Origin: Patescibacteria group bacterium | Lineage (GTDB): Bacteria > Patescibacteriota > UBA1384 > UBA12157 > JAENIV01 | Length of the DNA: 33,023 bases | NCBI GenBank assembly: GCA_023485405.1 | Contig: JAMCZU010000025.1 | Span: 1 to 33,023 of the forward strand | Direction: 5' to 3' | Part shown: piece by piece, positions 6,345 through 14,258 of the stretch | How positions within the stretch are numbered: position 1 is the first letter of the stretch | Layout: each line of letters opens with the position of its first letter | Program-made: the position numbers and the translations under genes | Notes under the pieces: model-generated | Database searches by the model: none | Told to the model about the DNA's origin: nothing | Seen by the model: only the letters and a program-made list of their open reading frames with translations

Positions 6345-9158
6345 ATGAAAGAAACTATTATTATCAAAGGCGCGCGCGAGCACAATCTAAAAAATATTAA
6401 TTTAGAATTGCCGCGCCACAAATTAATTGTTTTTACGGGGCTTTCCGGTTCTGGAAAATCTACCTTGGCTTTTGATACAATTTTTGCCGAAGGCCAGCGG
6501 CGTTATTTAGAATCTTTATCCAGTTATGCTCGGCAGTTTTTGGGTCAAATGGAAAAACCCAATGTGGATTCAATTGAAGGACTCTCGCCGGCCATTTCGA
6601 TTGATCAAAAAGCGGCTTCTCACAACCCTCGCTCAACCGTCGGGACAGTGACGGAAATTTACGATTATTTAAGAGTTTTATATGCGCGGATTGGCGTGCC
6701 ACATTGTCCCGTCTGTGGCAAATCAATTACTAAGCTTTCTTTGGAACAGATGGTGGAAAAAGTTTTAGATTTAAATTCCGGCAAAATTACAGTCTTAGCT
6801 CCAATTGTTCGTGGTCGAAAAGGGGAATATCATCAATTATTAAACGATTTTTTCCGTCGTGGTTTTTCTAAAGCCCGGATTAATGGCAAGACTAAAGATC
6901 TCTCAGAAAAAATTACTCTTTCTCGTTACACGCAACACAAAATTGAAATTGTTGTTGACAATTTAGAAATTACGGCTGAAAATATCGGTCGAATTACTGA
7001 TGCTATTGAGCAAGCAGTCAAATTAGCCGATGGTCTGGTTCTGATTGTCCATGAGGATAAAGAAATTTTATTAAATCAAAATTTACTTTGTTCGGAGCAC
7101 GGGGTGGGACTACCTGAAATCGAACCACGGATATTTTCTTTTAATAGTCCGTATGGTGCTTGTGAAAAATGTGATGGTTTGGGGGTACAGAAGAAAATTG
7201 ATCCCAATTTGGTGATTCCAGATAAAAATCTTTCCGTTGCTCAAGGAGCAATTGTACCCTTAAACTATAAAACAAATAATTATTACGGTGCAATTTTAAG
7301 AGCGGTGACGGAACATTTTGGTTTTTCGGAGCATGCGCCAATTAAAAATTTACATAGTGAGCATTTAGAGACTATTTTGTATGGCTCGTCCTTACCGGAG
7401 CGACTTAAAGTGCGTTACTTTTCTCATGGCCATTCCAATGTTTTTTGGGTCAAATTTGAAGGCATTATTCCTTTGTTGGAACGACGCTATCGTCAAACAG
7501 AGTCGGATAATGTGAGGAAAGAAATTGAACGATATATGAGCCAAACACCTTGTGACTTGTGTGAGGGCCGACGACTTAAAAAAGAAAGTTTGCTAGTTAA
7601 AGTTGGCACTAAAAATATTTCGGAAGTCACTCAAATGTCGGTTAAAAATACTTTGGAATTTTTCGAAAATCTTGAACTTTCACCCAAAGAAATCTTAATT
7701 GCCGAAAGAATTTTAAAAGAAATTAAAGCGCGTCTAAAGTTTTTGGTTAATGTTGGTTTGGATTATTTAACTTTAGATCGGACAGCTTTTACGTTAGCTG
7801 GTGGTGAAGCACAACGTATTCGTCTTGCTTCTCAAATTGGTTCTGGTCTTGTTGGTGTTTTATATATTCTTGACGAACCTTCGGTTGGTCTACATGCGCG
7901 TGATAACGATCGTCTCCTGGAAGCGTTAAATCATTTACGAAATTTAGGTAATACCGTCATTGTGATTGAACATGACGAAGAAACAATGCGCCAAGCGGAT
8001 TTAATTGTTGATATCGGACCGGGTGCGGGTAGTCATGGTGGGGAAATTGTGGCGATGGGTGATTTGGCGGAAATTATCAAAGAACCAAGATCGGTTACGG
8101 GTCAATATCTATCTGGCAAGAAAAAGATTGAAATACCTAAAAATCGTCGTAAAATTAAAGATAAATTTTTAACCATTGTTGGGGCGAATGAAAACAATTT
8201 AAAAAATCTTAATATTCATTTTCCATTAGGTGTTTTTACTTGTGTCACCGGTGTTTCTGGTTCTGGTAAATCAAGTTTGGTCAACGAAATTTTATATAAA
8301 GCGGTGGCGCGTAAAATTTCGAGTGCTTTAGAGCGACCGGGCAAATATGCCCGACTTGAAGGAGTGGAAAATTTAAACAAATGTATTATTATTGATCAAT
8401 CGCCGATTGGTCGGACGCCGCGATCGAACCCAGTGACTTACACCGGTGTTTTTACCTATATTAGAGAACTGTTTGCAAAGACGCGTGAGGCGAAGATGCG
8501 TGGTTATCAGCCGGGGAGATTTAGTTTTAATGTGGCCGGCGGTCGATGTGATAATTGTCAGGGTGACGGCACTTTAAAAATTGAAATGCACTTTTTGCCT
8601 GATGTTTATATCCCCTGCGATGTTTGCGCGGGCAAACGTTTTAATCGTGAAACACTAGAAGTCAAATTTAAAGGCAAATCAATCGCTGATGTTTTGGCAA
8701 TGACAGTTTTGGAGGCGCTAGATTTCTTTTCGAGCATTCCAAAAATTGCCGATGTTTTAAGAACGCTTTCTGATGTTGGTCTAGGTTATATCCATTTGGG
8801 GCAGGCGGCGACCACTTTGTCTGGTGGGGAAGCACAACGGGTGAAACTTGCCACTGAACTAGCGCGACGCGCCACTGGTAAAACTTTGTATATTTTAGAC
8901 GAGCCGACCACTGGTCTTCATTTTGACGATATTAAAAAGTTACTTGAAGTTTTACATCGCTTAGTTAATGCGGGTAACACCGTGGTGGTGATTGAGCATA
9001 ATCTAGATGTTATTAAAACTTGCGATTATATTATTGATCTTGGTCCTGAGGGTGGTAACGAAGGTGGTAAAATTATGGCTTCCGGCACTCCCGAAGAAGT
9101 AGCTATTATTGAAAAATCCTACACAGGCCAATTTTTACAAAAAATCTTGAAAAAATAA
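6345..9158 (+). CDS. uvrA: Excinuclease ABC subunit A
   Basis: The damage-sensing ATPase of nucleotide excision repair; its dimer scans DNA and loads UvrB. It is a double ABC ATPase. Walker [10 protein letters not shown] is at 32-40, with the first zinc-module cysteines (CPVC) near 123; the UvrB-binding region and a second Cys set (CEKC and CDLC) follow. The first signature is [11 protein letters not shown]. The second half has Walker [10 protein letters not shown] at 636-644, the CDNC and CDVC zinc finger near 734-765, signature [11 protein letters not shown] and Walker [12 protein letters not shown]. The length of 937 aa is normal. There is no SD before ATG 6345; the leader carries a nested hairpin and a uORF. 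It is divergent from the 74-aa gene. Confidence 0.98.
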   Translation: MKETIIIKGAREHNLKNINLELPRHKLIVFTGLSGSGKSTLAFDTIFAEGQRRYLESLSSYARQFLGQMEKPNVDSIEGLSPAISIDQKAASHNPRSTVGTVTEIYDYLRVLYARIGVPHCPVCGKSITKLSLEQMVEKVLDLNSGKITVLAPIVRGRKGEYHQLLNDFFRRGFSKARINGKTKDLSEKITLSRYTQHKIEIVVDNLEITAENIGRITDAIEQAVKLADGLVLIVHEDKEILLNQNLLCSEHGVGLPEIEPRIFSFNSPYGACEKCDGLGVQKKIDPNLVIPDKNLSVAQGAIVPLNYKTNNYYGAILRAVTEHFGFSEHAPIKNLHSEHLETILYGSSLPERLKVRYFSHGHSNVFWVKFEGIIPLLERRYRQTESDNVRKEIERYMSQTPCDLCEGRRLKKESLLVKVGTKNISEVTQMSVKNTLEFFENLELSPKEILIAERILKEIKARLKFLVNVGLDYLTLDRTAFTLAGGEAQRIRLASQIGSGLVGVLYILDEPSVGLHARDNDRLLEALNHLRNLGNTVIVIEHDEETMRQADLIVDIGPGAGSHGGEIVAMGDLAEIIKEPRSVTGQYLSGKKKIEIPKNRRKIKDKFLTIVGANENNLKNLNIHFPLGVFTCVTGVSGSGKSSLVNEILYKAVARKISSALERPGKYARLEGVENLNKCIIIDQSPIGRTPRSNPVTYTGVFTYIRELFAKTREAKMRGYQPGRFSFNVAGGRCDNCQGDGTLKIEMHFLPDVYIPCDVCAGKRFNRETLEVKFKGKSIADVLAMTVLEALDFFSSIPKIADVLRTLSDVGLGYIHLGQAATTLSGGEAQRVKLATELARRATGKTLYILDEPTTGLHFDDIKKLLEVLHRLVNAGNTVVVIEHNLDVIKTCDYIIDLGPEGGNEGGKIMASGTPEEVAIIEKSYTGQFLQKILKK

Positions 9159-9171
9159 TTTAACCTTTCAA

Positions 9172-9192
9172 CCCTCATACCGGGTATGAGGG
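9172..9192 (+). repeat. REP-like palindrome, left of the transposase
   Basis: CCCTCATACC and GGTATGAGGG form a 10-bp perfect stem around a single G. It lies 13 nt after the uvrA stop and about 30 nt before the transposase ATG. A closely related palindrome occurs at 9907-9927 on the other side of the gene, as expected for the REP sequences mobilised by this transposase family. Confidence 0.75.
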
Positions 9193-9208
9193 GAAATGGT
9201 TTAGATGG

Positions 9209-9217
9209 TGATATACT
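9209..9217 (+). promoter_or_regulatory. Extended -10 promoter of the transposase
   Basis: TGaTATACT: an extended -10 (TG at 9209-9210, TATACT at 9212-9217) with no clear -35. It ends only 6 nt before the ATG, so the transcript would be leaderless or nearly so. Confidence 0.45.
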
Positions 9218-9223
9218 GAAAAT

Positions 9224-9892
9224 ATGCAAAGAAAAGATTGTTTGGTGAAGGGGGAAATTTATCACATTTTTAATCGAAGTATTGCGGAGTATGTTATTTT
9301 TAACGATGAAAATGAATACGAACGAATGCAGCAATTAGTGCGGTACTACAAAACTGAAAATTATCTTAGATTTTCTGATTTTCTGGAACTACAATTAGTG
9401 GTACAAAAAGGATTTACTAATGCGGTTAATATTGTGTCTAAAGATAATGACCCATTAGTTCAAATTATTGCTTGGTGTATTATGCCCACACATATTCATC
9501 TTGTGCTAAAACAGTTAACAGACCAAGGAATCTCTAATTACTTAAGAAAGATTTTAGAAAGCTATTCTTCATATTTTAATTCTAAACATAAAAGAAAAGG
9601 TCCATTATGGGAGAGTAAATTTAAAAATGTTTTGGTTAAAAATGACGAACAATTGCATCATTTAATAAGATATCTCCATTTGAATCCAGTCACGACTTAT
9701 TTAGTTGAATGTCCTGAAAAGTGGTTGTATTCTTCGTATTGTGAGTATCTTGGAAAAGTAGCAGATAGCCAGAAAATGTGCCAATTTGATGACATTCTAG
9801 AAATTAAACCGACTTCATATCGTAAGTTTGTCAACGACCAAATATCTTACCAAAGAGAATTAGCACAAATTAAAAAACTTTTATTCGACTAG
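9224..9892 (+). CDS. REP-associated tyrosine transposase (Y1/HUH family)
   Basis: Single-stranded DNA transposase of the IS200-like/TnpA-REP group, which nicks DNA at hairpins through a 5'-phosphotyrosine. The HUH motif is HIH at residues 90-92 within MPTHIHLVL. The helix with the nucleophile is SYSSYFN (Y114 and Y117 are candidates, Y117 the likelier by family pattern), followed by the typical GPLWESKFKNVLV strand and HHLIRYLHLNPV. The length of 222 aa is usual. It is flanked by near-identical palindromes at 9172-9192 and 9907-9927, so gene and palindromes form a self-contained unit between uvrA and the next cassette. It has no SD; the extended -10 box just upstream suggests a leaderless transcript. 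Motifs are intact, so it may be active. Confidence 0.93.
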   Translation: MQRKDCLVKGEIYHIFNRSIAEYVIFNDENEYERMQQLVRYYKTENYLRFSDFLELQLVVQKGFTNAVNIVSKDNDPLVQIIAWCIMPTHIHLVLKQLTDQGISNYLRKILESYSSYFNSKHKRKGPLWESKFKNVLVKNDEQLHHLIRYLHLNPVTTYLVECPEKWLYSSYCEYLGKVADSQKMCQFDDILEIKPTSYRKFVNDQISYQRELAQIKKLLFD

Positions 9893-9906
9893 TCTAACCT
9901 GTTTAC

Positions 9907-9927
9907 ACCCATACCAGGTATGAGGGT
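9907..9927 (+). repeat. REP-like palindrome, right of the transposase
   Basis: ACCCATACC and GGTATGAGGGT pair around a single A, with two unpaired bases in the right arm. It shares the ATACC and GGTATGAGGG core with the copy at 9172-9192. It begins 14 nt after the transposase stop. Confidence 0.7.
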
Positions 9928-9945
9928 AAGGTGGGTTAACAATTT

Positions 9946-9970
9946 AAAAGCCCCGTCATAATGATGGGGC
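9946..9970 (-). terminator. Intrinsic terminator of the 162-aa minus-strand gene
   Basis: GCCCCATCAT and ATGACGGGGC (minus strand, one U-G pair) form a 10-bp stem closing on a single base (4-5 nt loop after opening), followed by TTTTAAATT. It lies about 40 nt beyond the stop at 10010. Confidence 0.75.
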
Positions 9971-10009
9971 AGGAAAGTGAGTTGAGAGGATAAGTTCTGG
10001 TCGATAGTA

Positions 10010-10498
10010 CTAATCAATAATCCGAGCATTCTCGAACGGCTTGAGGAGTTTTTGTTTGATGGTTTCTACTTCCTCTGGCAGACCAAAAACAGTACCGGCA
10101 TTGAGACAGTTTTTAAGAATGACAGTGCGATCTGGCTGACCAATGACGACGGGTAATTTACCCTCATCTTCCATTTGCATTTTGATTTTCTCAAAGATGC
10201 CATTGCCAGTCGCTCGTTTCTTTTCTGCCTCTTCATTTTCGTCGAATATAGGAAGATCAAGATAGAGTTCGAAATCTCTTAGCCTGAAGACGGGTTTTCT
10301 GTCATCTAGGCCATAGGAATTATTGACAGAAATCCATGGCACAAGATCGAATATTTCCGTCAGCTCTGGATAGGAAGATTGTAGCAGGGCTTCTTTGATT
10401 CTCTCTTTGGCTTCTCTAATACTTAGGCAGTTATCAATCAGTGCTTGCCGTAATTGTGGTAAAATCCTATAATCAACTTTTGTTAACTTTATTAACAT
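10010..10498 (-). CDS. Hypothetical soluble protein (162 aa)
   Basis: I do not recognise a family. The product has no membrane segment or signal peptide. Residues about 1-45 look like an amphipathic helical region (ILPQLRQALIDNCLSIREAK). The middle is aromatic and acidic (FRLRDFELYLDLPIFDENEE), and the C-terminal third has alternating beta/alpha character (KLPVVIGQPDRTVILKNCL). The opening (M-L-I-K-L-T-K) and bidirectional promoter show that the ATG at 10498 is right; a G-rich SD (AGGGGG) lies 7 nt before it. It is a single-gene minus-strand unit with its own promoter and terminator, sharing its -35 hexamer with the divergent uvrC promoter, so the two may be co-regulated. Confidence 0.7.
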   Translation of the reverse strand: MLIKLTKVDYRILPQLRQALIDNCLSIREAKERIKEALLQSSYPELTEIFDLVPWISVNNSYGLDDRKPVFRLRDFELYLDLPIFDENEEAEKKRATGNGIFEKIKMQMEDEGKLPVVIGQPDRTVILKNCLNAGTVFGLPEEVETIKQKLLKPFENARIID

Positions 10499-10526
10499 TG
10501 TACACCCCCTGATTTAGTCTGTTCTG

Positions 10527-10555
10527 ATTTTAGCTGAACTCATTTTAAATTGCAA
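10527..10555 (-). promoter_or_regulatory. Promoter of the 162-aa gene
   Basis: On the minus strand: TTGCAA at 10555-10550, 17-nt spacer, TAAAAT at 10532-10527. The -35 is its own reverse complement and is shared with the uvrC promoter on the other strand. Confidence 0.65.
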
Positions 10556-10577
10556 ATCACTATAAGAGTGATAAAAT
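10550..10577 (+). promoter_or_regulatory. Promoter of uvrC, sharing its -35 with the divergent gene
   Basis: TTGCAA at 10550-10555, 16-nt spacer, TAAAAT at 10572-10577. The -10 ends 8 nt before the uvrC ATG, so the mRNA should be leaderless. Polymerase binding on one side should exclude the other. Confidence 0.6.
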
Positions 10578-10585
10578 TAAAAACT

Positions 10586-11779
10586 ATGGATAATTCTAAA
10601 TTAATTGCCAAAATTAAAAAGTTTCCGGAAGTGCCGGGAATTTATATGATGCGTGACGGAAAACGTAGTCCTTTGTATATTGGTAAAGCCTCAAGCTTAC
10701 GCCACAGGGTTTTGAGTTATTTTCAACGACCGCAAGAAACGCGATTAGAAAAAATGCTGGAACAAATAAAATCAATTGAAATTCAAAAAACTGATTCGGT
10801 GATTGAAGCACTTTTTTTGGAAAGTAATTTAATTAAAAAATATAAACCGAAATATAATATTAAACTTAAAGATGATAAAACTTTTTTGGGTATTTTTATC
10901 ACCAAAGAAGATTGGCCCCGGATAATACCAGCTCGAATTACTCAAAAATTACCCGAAGGTGAATTTTTCGGGCCTTTTCCGTCAAGCGGTCAAGTCAGAG
11001 AAGCGCTGCAAATTCTTCGCAAAATTTTTCCTTTTCGTGTTTCTTGCAAGCCGCTTTCTGGCAAAGCTTGTTTCGAATATCATCTTGGAATGTGTCCAGG
11101 AGTTTGCACGGGAAAAATAGATCAAAAAGATTACCAAAGAACAATTAAACAAATTAGACTTTTTTTGAAAGGTCATAAAAAAGAAGTTATCCGCGATATT
11201 GAAAAACAAATGAAAGAATTGGCCAAAAAAATGGAATTTGAAAAAGCGGCCAAGCTGCGTGATACTATTTTTGCCTTGCGGCATATTCAAGACGTGGCTT
11301 TAATTGCTGAAGACGATTTAAAGCATCCGGAAGATGTGCCAGTAAGAATTGAGGCCTATGACATTTCTAATATTTCTGGGTGTTTTGCGGTGGGGTCAAT
11401 GGTGGTCTTTACCGAGGGTCTAATTGATAAAAATAATTATCGAAAATTTAAAATTAAGACGGTGACAGGTGCAAATGATGTAGCGATGCTTTCCGAAGTA
11501 TTACAACGACGTTTTGAGCATAATGAATGGTTAAAACCAAATTTGATTTTAATTGACGGTGGTAGAGGACAAGTCAATGGCGCGAAAGAAGTTTTAAAAG
11601 AATTAAAATTGAATATTCCAGTGATTGGCATTGCCAAAGGACCTAAAAGAGATAAAGATGAGATTATTACCGATGAAAATTTAAGTGTTGATAAGAAATT
11701 ACTTCTTCGAATTCGCGATGAAGCTCATCGTTTTGCCATCTCATATTATCGGTTACGACATCAAAAAAGCTTAAAATAG
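10586..11779 (+). CDS. uvrC: Excinuclease ABC subunit C, truncated form
   Basis: Dual-incision endonuclease of nucleotide excision repair. Start taken at ATG 10586, 8 nt after a -10 box; an upstream TTG in frame lies in the -35 and is rejected. The GIY-YIG nuclease has GIY at 18-20 and YIG at 31-33 (3' incision). The UVR motif that docks on UvrB spans about 203-232 (KQMKELAKKMEFEKAAKLRD). The RNase H-like nuclease (5' incision) has its first Asp in EAYDISNISG (D259), then LILIDGGRGQ and RDEAHRFAI. At 397 aa it is about 200 residues short of typical UvrC: the linker between UVR and RNase H domains is reduced and the C-terminal helix-hairpin-helix pair is missing. Both catalytic domains are intact. 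It lies 6 nt before the nuclease-like gene. Confidence 0.95.
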   Translation: MDNSKLIAKIKKFPEVPGIYMMRDGKRSPLYIGKASSLRHRVLSYFQRPQETRLEKMLEQIKSIEIQKTDSVIEALFLESNLIKKYKPKYNIKLKDDKTFLGIFITKEDWPRIIPARITQKLPEGEFFGPFPSSGQVREALQILRKIFPFRVSCKPLSGKACFEYHLGMCPGVCTGKIDQKDYQRTIKQIRLFLKGHKKEVIRDIEKQMKELAKKMEFEKAAKLRDTIFALRHIQDVALIAEDDLKHPEDVPVRIEAYDISNISGCFAVGSMVVFTEGLIDKNNYRKFKIKTVTGANDVAMLSEVLQRRFEHNEWLKPNLILIDGGRGQVNGAKEVLKELKLNIPVIGIAKGPKRDKDEIITDENLSVDKKLLLRIRDEAHRFAISYYRLRHQKSLK

Positions 11780-11785
11780 CCAATT

Positions 11786-12430
11786 ATGCAAGAGATAGAA
11801 AAACAAATTTCTATTAAAGATGAAATGCATGTTCAAAATTTTTTTGAGCAAATTGACTATTTTTGCAAAGAAAAATTTGATACTGACCATTCTAATAAAA
11901 TGCCAGATTTTGGTTTTGAAAAGAATAATAAACAATATTTAATAATTTGTGAAGTTAAGCATATATTTAGTTATGGCCATGATTCTAAAGGTAAGAGAGT
12001 ATCATTTTTTTATGATCAAAAGAATGAAAAAGATGGTTATTGGCATTTCGTAGAACCAAATTTTCAAAAAATACATGAAAAACTGGAAGAGGCATCATCG
12101 CAATACACTTCTTTAATTAAAAAAAGACCAGAGTATAGACTGACACCGTATTTAGTTGTTTTATTTGATTATGCGATAATGGGTTACCCAGATATCAGTG
12201 ACATTGAATCAGAGGATCTGAAAGATTATCCCAATATTAGTGCTATAGCGTTTATGGTTAATAATTTTCAAATAAGTGAAAAATTGAAGAATAAAAATTC
12301 AGCTGAGATAAAAAGATATATTGAAAAGGGCCCTAGATCAAAATTACAGACACAGTTAAAATTTGTTCTTAATAAAAAACCAAATATAAAATTTAAACCG
12401 CAACATTTTCCAGGTCAAATCTTTCTTTAA
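11786..12430 (+). CDS. PD-(D/E)XK nuclease-like protein (214 aa)
   Basis: Probably a restriction-endonuclease-fold protein. P40-D41 (MPDFGF) is followed 14 residues later by E56-V57-K58 on a hydrophobic strand (YLIICEVKHI), the PD-Xn-EXK signature. A second conserved-looking strand is YLVVLFDYAI near 127-136. No DNA-binding domain is evident. It begins 6 nt after uvrC without an SD, so translation may be coupled to uvrC. It lies 51 nt before a methyltransferase-nuclease fusion, which has its own SD. Position suggests it is the restriction or accessory nuclease of that module, but family membership is inferred from the motif only. Codon use is very AT-rich (many AAA, ATA, TTT), more so than uvrC. 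Confidence 0.6.
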   Translation: MQEIEKQISIKDEMHVQNFFEQIDYFCKEKFDTDHSNKMPDFGFEKNNKQYLIICEVKHIFSYGHDSKGKRVSFFYDQKNEKDGYWHFVEPNFQKIHEKLEEASSQYTSLIKKRPEYRLTPYLVVLFDYAIMGYPDISDIESEDLKDYPNISAIAFMVNNFQISEKLKNKNSAEIKRYIEKGPRSKLQTQLKFVLNKKPNIKFKPQHFPGQIFL

Positions 12431-12432
12431 TT

Positions 12433-12460
12433 TTGTTTTTATTAAATGCTATAGTATATT
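12433..12460 (+). promoter_or_regulatory. Possible promoter of the methyltransferase gene
   Basis: TTGTTT (12433-12438), 16-nt spacer, TATATT (12455-12460), followed by SD AAGGAG at 12467-12472 and the GTG start at 12482. An internal promoter would let the methyltransferase be made independently of uvrC and the upstream nuclease. Confidence 0.4.
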
Positions 12461-12481
12461 TAAATAAAGGAGAACTACTAA

Positions 12482-13999
12482 GTGCAAAACAGAACTCTTT
12501 ATTTTGGAGATAATTTAGAGGTTCTAAGAGAAAAAATTCCTGACGAGAGTTTTGATTTAATTTATCTCGATCCGCCTTTTAATTCTAATCGGAATTATAA
12601 TGTCATTTTTAAAGAAGGAATGATTGATAGTTCGGCTCAAACTCATGTTTTTGAGGATTCTTGGCACTGGACACCAGAAACACAGAAAATCTTTGATTAT
12701 TTGGTTACCAAGACTAATGAGAGTATTTCTAGCTTGATGCAGTCTCTTGCAAAGGTAATTGGTTTGCAAAATGATATGACGGCATATTTGACGATGATGA
12801 CAATCCGACTGATTGAACTTCGTCGTGTCTTAAAACCGACTGGCTCGATTTATCTTCACTGTGATCCAACTGCTAGTCATTATTTAAAGATCGTTATGGA
12901 TGCGATTTTTGGGAAAAAATATTTTCAAAACGAAATAATATGGCATTACAAAAGATGGCCTGCAAAACAAAATCGATTTCAGAGAATGCATGATACAATT
13001 TTATTTTATTCAAAAAAGGAAGTACCGGCTATATTTAATGTAATGTATTCACCACTGGCCGAAATCACAGTTAAAATTCATAAAGGGAAAAAACAGTTAG
13101 CAGTCGTTGAGGACGGTAGGAGGCTATCAAAAGATCAACTACATAATTCAGACGGAACACCAATGGACGATGTTTGGGATATTTCTACAATAGCTGGCAA
13201 TGCTAAAGAACGTCTTGGTTATCCTACTCAAAAACCGGAAGCGCTATTAGAAAGAATTGTTAAAGCATCATCCAAAGAAGGTGATTGGGTTTTAGATCCT
13301 TTTTGTGGTTGTGGTACAACAGTGGCGGTGGCAGAAAAATTGAATCGGAATTGGATTGGAATTGATGTTTCTAGTTTAGCGATAAAGGTTATTAAAGATA
13401 GATTATCGCAAGAATTTCAAAGTAAGGCATTACTTCAAAAAATAAATATTGATGGTTTACCTAAAGATTTAAGCGGTGCTAAGTTATTAGCTCAAAAAAA
13501 TCCGTGGGATTTTGAATATTGGGCTTTGCTGTTAGCTAAAGGGGCAATTCCTGCTAAAAATAAAACACAAGAAAATATGAAAGGTGCAGATAAGGGAATT
13601 GATGGAATTATCACGTTTTTAAAAAATATAAATAAAAATGAATATGGAAAAATAATAATTCAAGTAAAGAGCGGTCATGTTCAAAGAAACCAGATAGCCA
13701 TATTAAAGGGTGATGTGGATCGCGAAAAAGCCGAAGGTGGTTTATTTATTACTTTAGAAGAACCAACTAGACCTATGAAAGACGAAGCAGTGTCAGCCGG
13801 AGGTTTTACTGTTGATTTTGCGCCAGGTAAAGAATTTCCAAAAATTCAAATTCTGACAATTAATGAATTATTAAATGGTAGACAACCAGATTTGCCTTAT
13901 GGCATGATTCAAAATCATTTTAAGACAGCTGTGTCAAAAGAGTCAGAAAATAATCACAATATTTTTAATTATTTAAAGGAGAATGGAAATGGAAAGTAA
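12482..13999 (+). CDS. DNA methyltransferase fused to Mrr-like nuclease domain (505 aa)
   Basis: Start is GTG 12482, 9 nt after SD AAGGAG. Residues 1 to about 305 are an amino-methyltransferase (N6-adenine or N4-cytosine): catalytic motif IV DPPF at 30-33 comes first and SAM-binding motif I DPFCGCGTT at 272-280 comes near the end, the beta-class order, with the target-recognition region between (about 150-245). Residues about 330-470 form a second domain: GADKGIDGII at 368-377 and IIIQVKSG with Q394-V395-K396, the D-x(n)-QxK active site of Mrr-type PD-(D/E)XK nucleases, followed by a long helix and GGLFITLEEPT. One chain could thus both cut and methylate, as in type IIG enzymes, though it lacks their size. 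Its end overlaps the next gene by 11 nt. Confidence 0.85.
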   Translation: MQNRTLYFGDNLEVLREKIPDESFDLIYLDPPFNSNRNYNVIFKEGMIDSSAQTHVFEDSWHWTPETQKIFDYLVTKTNESISSLMQSLAKVIGLQNDMTAYLTMMTIRLIELRRVLKPTGSIYLHCDPTASHYLKIVMDAIFGKKYFQNEIIWHYKRWPAKQNRFQRMHDTILFYSKKEVPAIFNVMYSPLAEITVKIHKGKKQLAVVEDGRRLSKDQLHNSDGTPMDDVWDISTIAGNAKERLGYPTQKPEALLERIVKASSKEGDWVLDPFCGCGTTVAVAEKLNRNWIGIDVSSLAIKVIKDRLSQEFQSKALLQKINIDGLPKDLSGAKLLAQKNPWDFEYWALLLAKGAIPAKNKTQENMKGADKGIDGIITFLKNINKNEYGKIIIQVKSGHVQRNQIAILKGDVDREKAEGGLFITLEEPTRPMKDEAVSAGGFTVDFAPGKEFPKIQILTINELLNGRQPDLPYGMIQNHFKTAVSKESENNHNIFNYLKENGNGK

Positions 14000-14258
14000 A
14001 AATAAAAGAGATTTAATACAGAAAAAATATCGTTTGCCCGATATTTTAAAACCATTAGCCGAAAAAGCGAAAAAATATAAAAGTGCAAAGAAATTTACAT
14101 ATTATGTTTACGGCGATATTACATGGTATCAATTTGAACAAATTGGAAAACTAACCAATAAAAGTTATGGCATTGGAGCTTATAAAGATCCGGCGATAAA
14201 TGCTCCTAAGGATTTTTATAATTTAATTATGAAAGGAGAAAAATGCGCAGACCTCTGA
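13989..14258 (+). CDS. Small basic protein downstream of the methyltransferase (89 aa)
   Basis: Start chosen at ATG 13989, 7 nt after SD AGGAG; an ATG two codons earlier is only 1 nt from the SD. The protein is lysine-rich (N-terminal half about one third Lys/Arg), then becomes aromatic (FTYYVYGDITWYQFEQIGKL). I do not recognise a family. It overlaps the methyltransferase end by 11 nt and the tpiA start by 16 nt, so all three are translationally coupled; the SD of tpiA lies within its last codons. It may be a specificity, inhibitor or controller partner of the methyltransferase-nuclease module, but only position supports this. Confidence 0.65.
   Translation: MESKNKRDLIQKKYRLPDILKPLAEKAKKYKSAKKFTYYVYGDITWYQFEQIGKLTNKSYGIGAYKDPAINAPKDFYNLIMKGEKCADL

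Larger units (their letters stand above)
9172..9927 (+). mobile_element. TnpA-REP unit: transposase gene with flanking palindromes
   Basis: The element is delimited by the two related palindromes, whose shared core is ATACC-n-GGTATGAGGG; the right copy lacks two bases of the left arm. RAYT genes in other bacteria are typically flanked by REP repeats in this way. There is no target-site duplication, consistent with HUH transposition. Confidence 0.65.

Noticed and set aside
9172-9192. Left REP palindrome as the uvrA terminator
   Set aside because: No T-tract follows, and a related palindrome lies on the other side of the transposase, so a mobile-element repeat explains it better.
10550-10585. 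uvrC start at the upstream TTG (10550)
   Set aside because: The TTG is part of the -35 hexamer, so it would not be transcribed; ATG 10586 matches the UvrC N-terminus.
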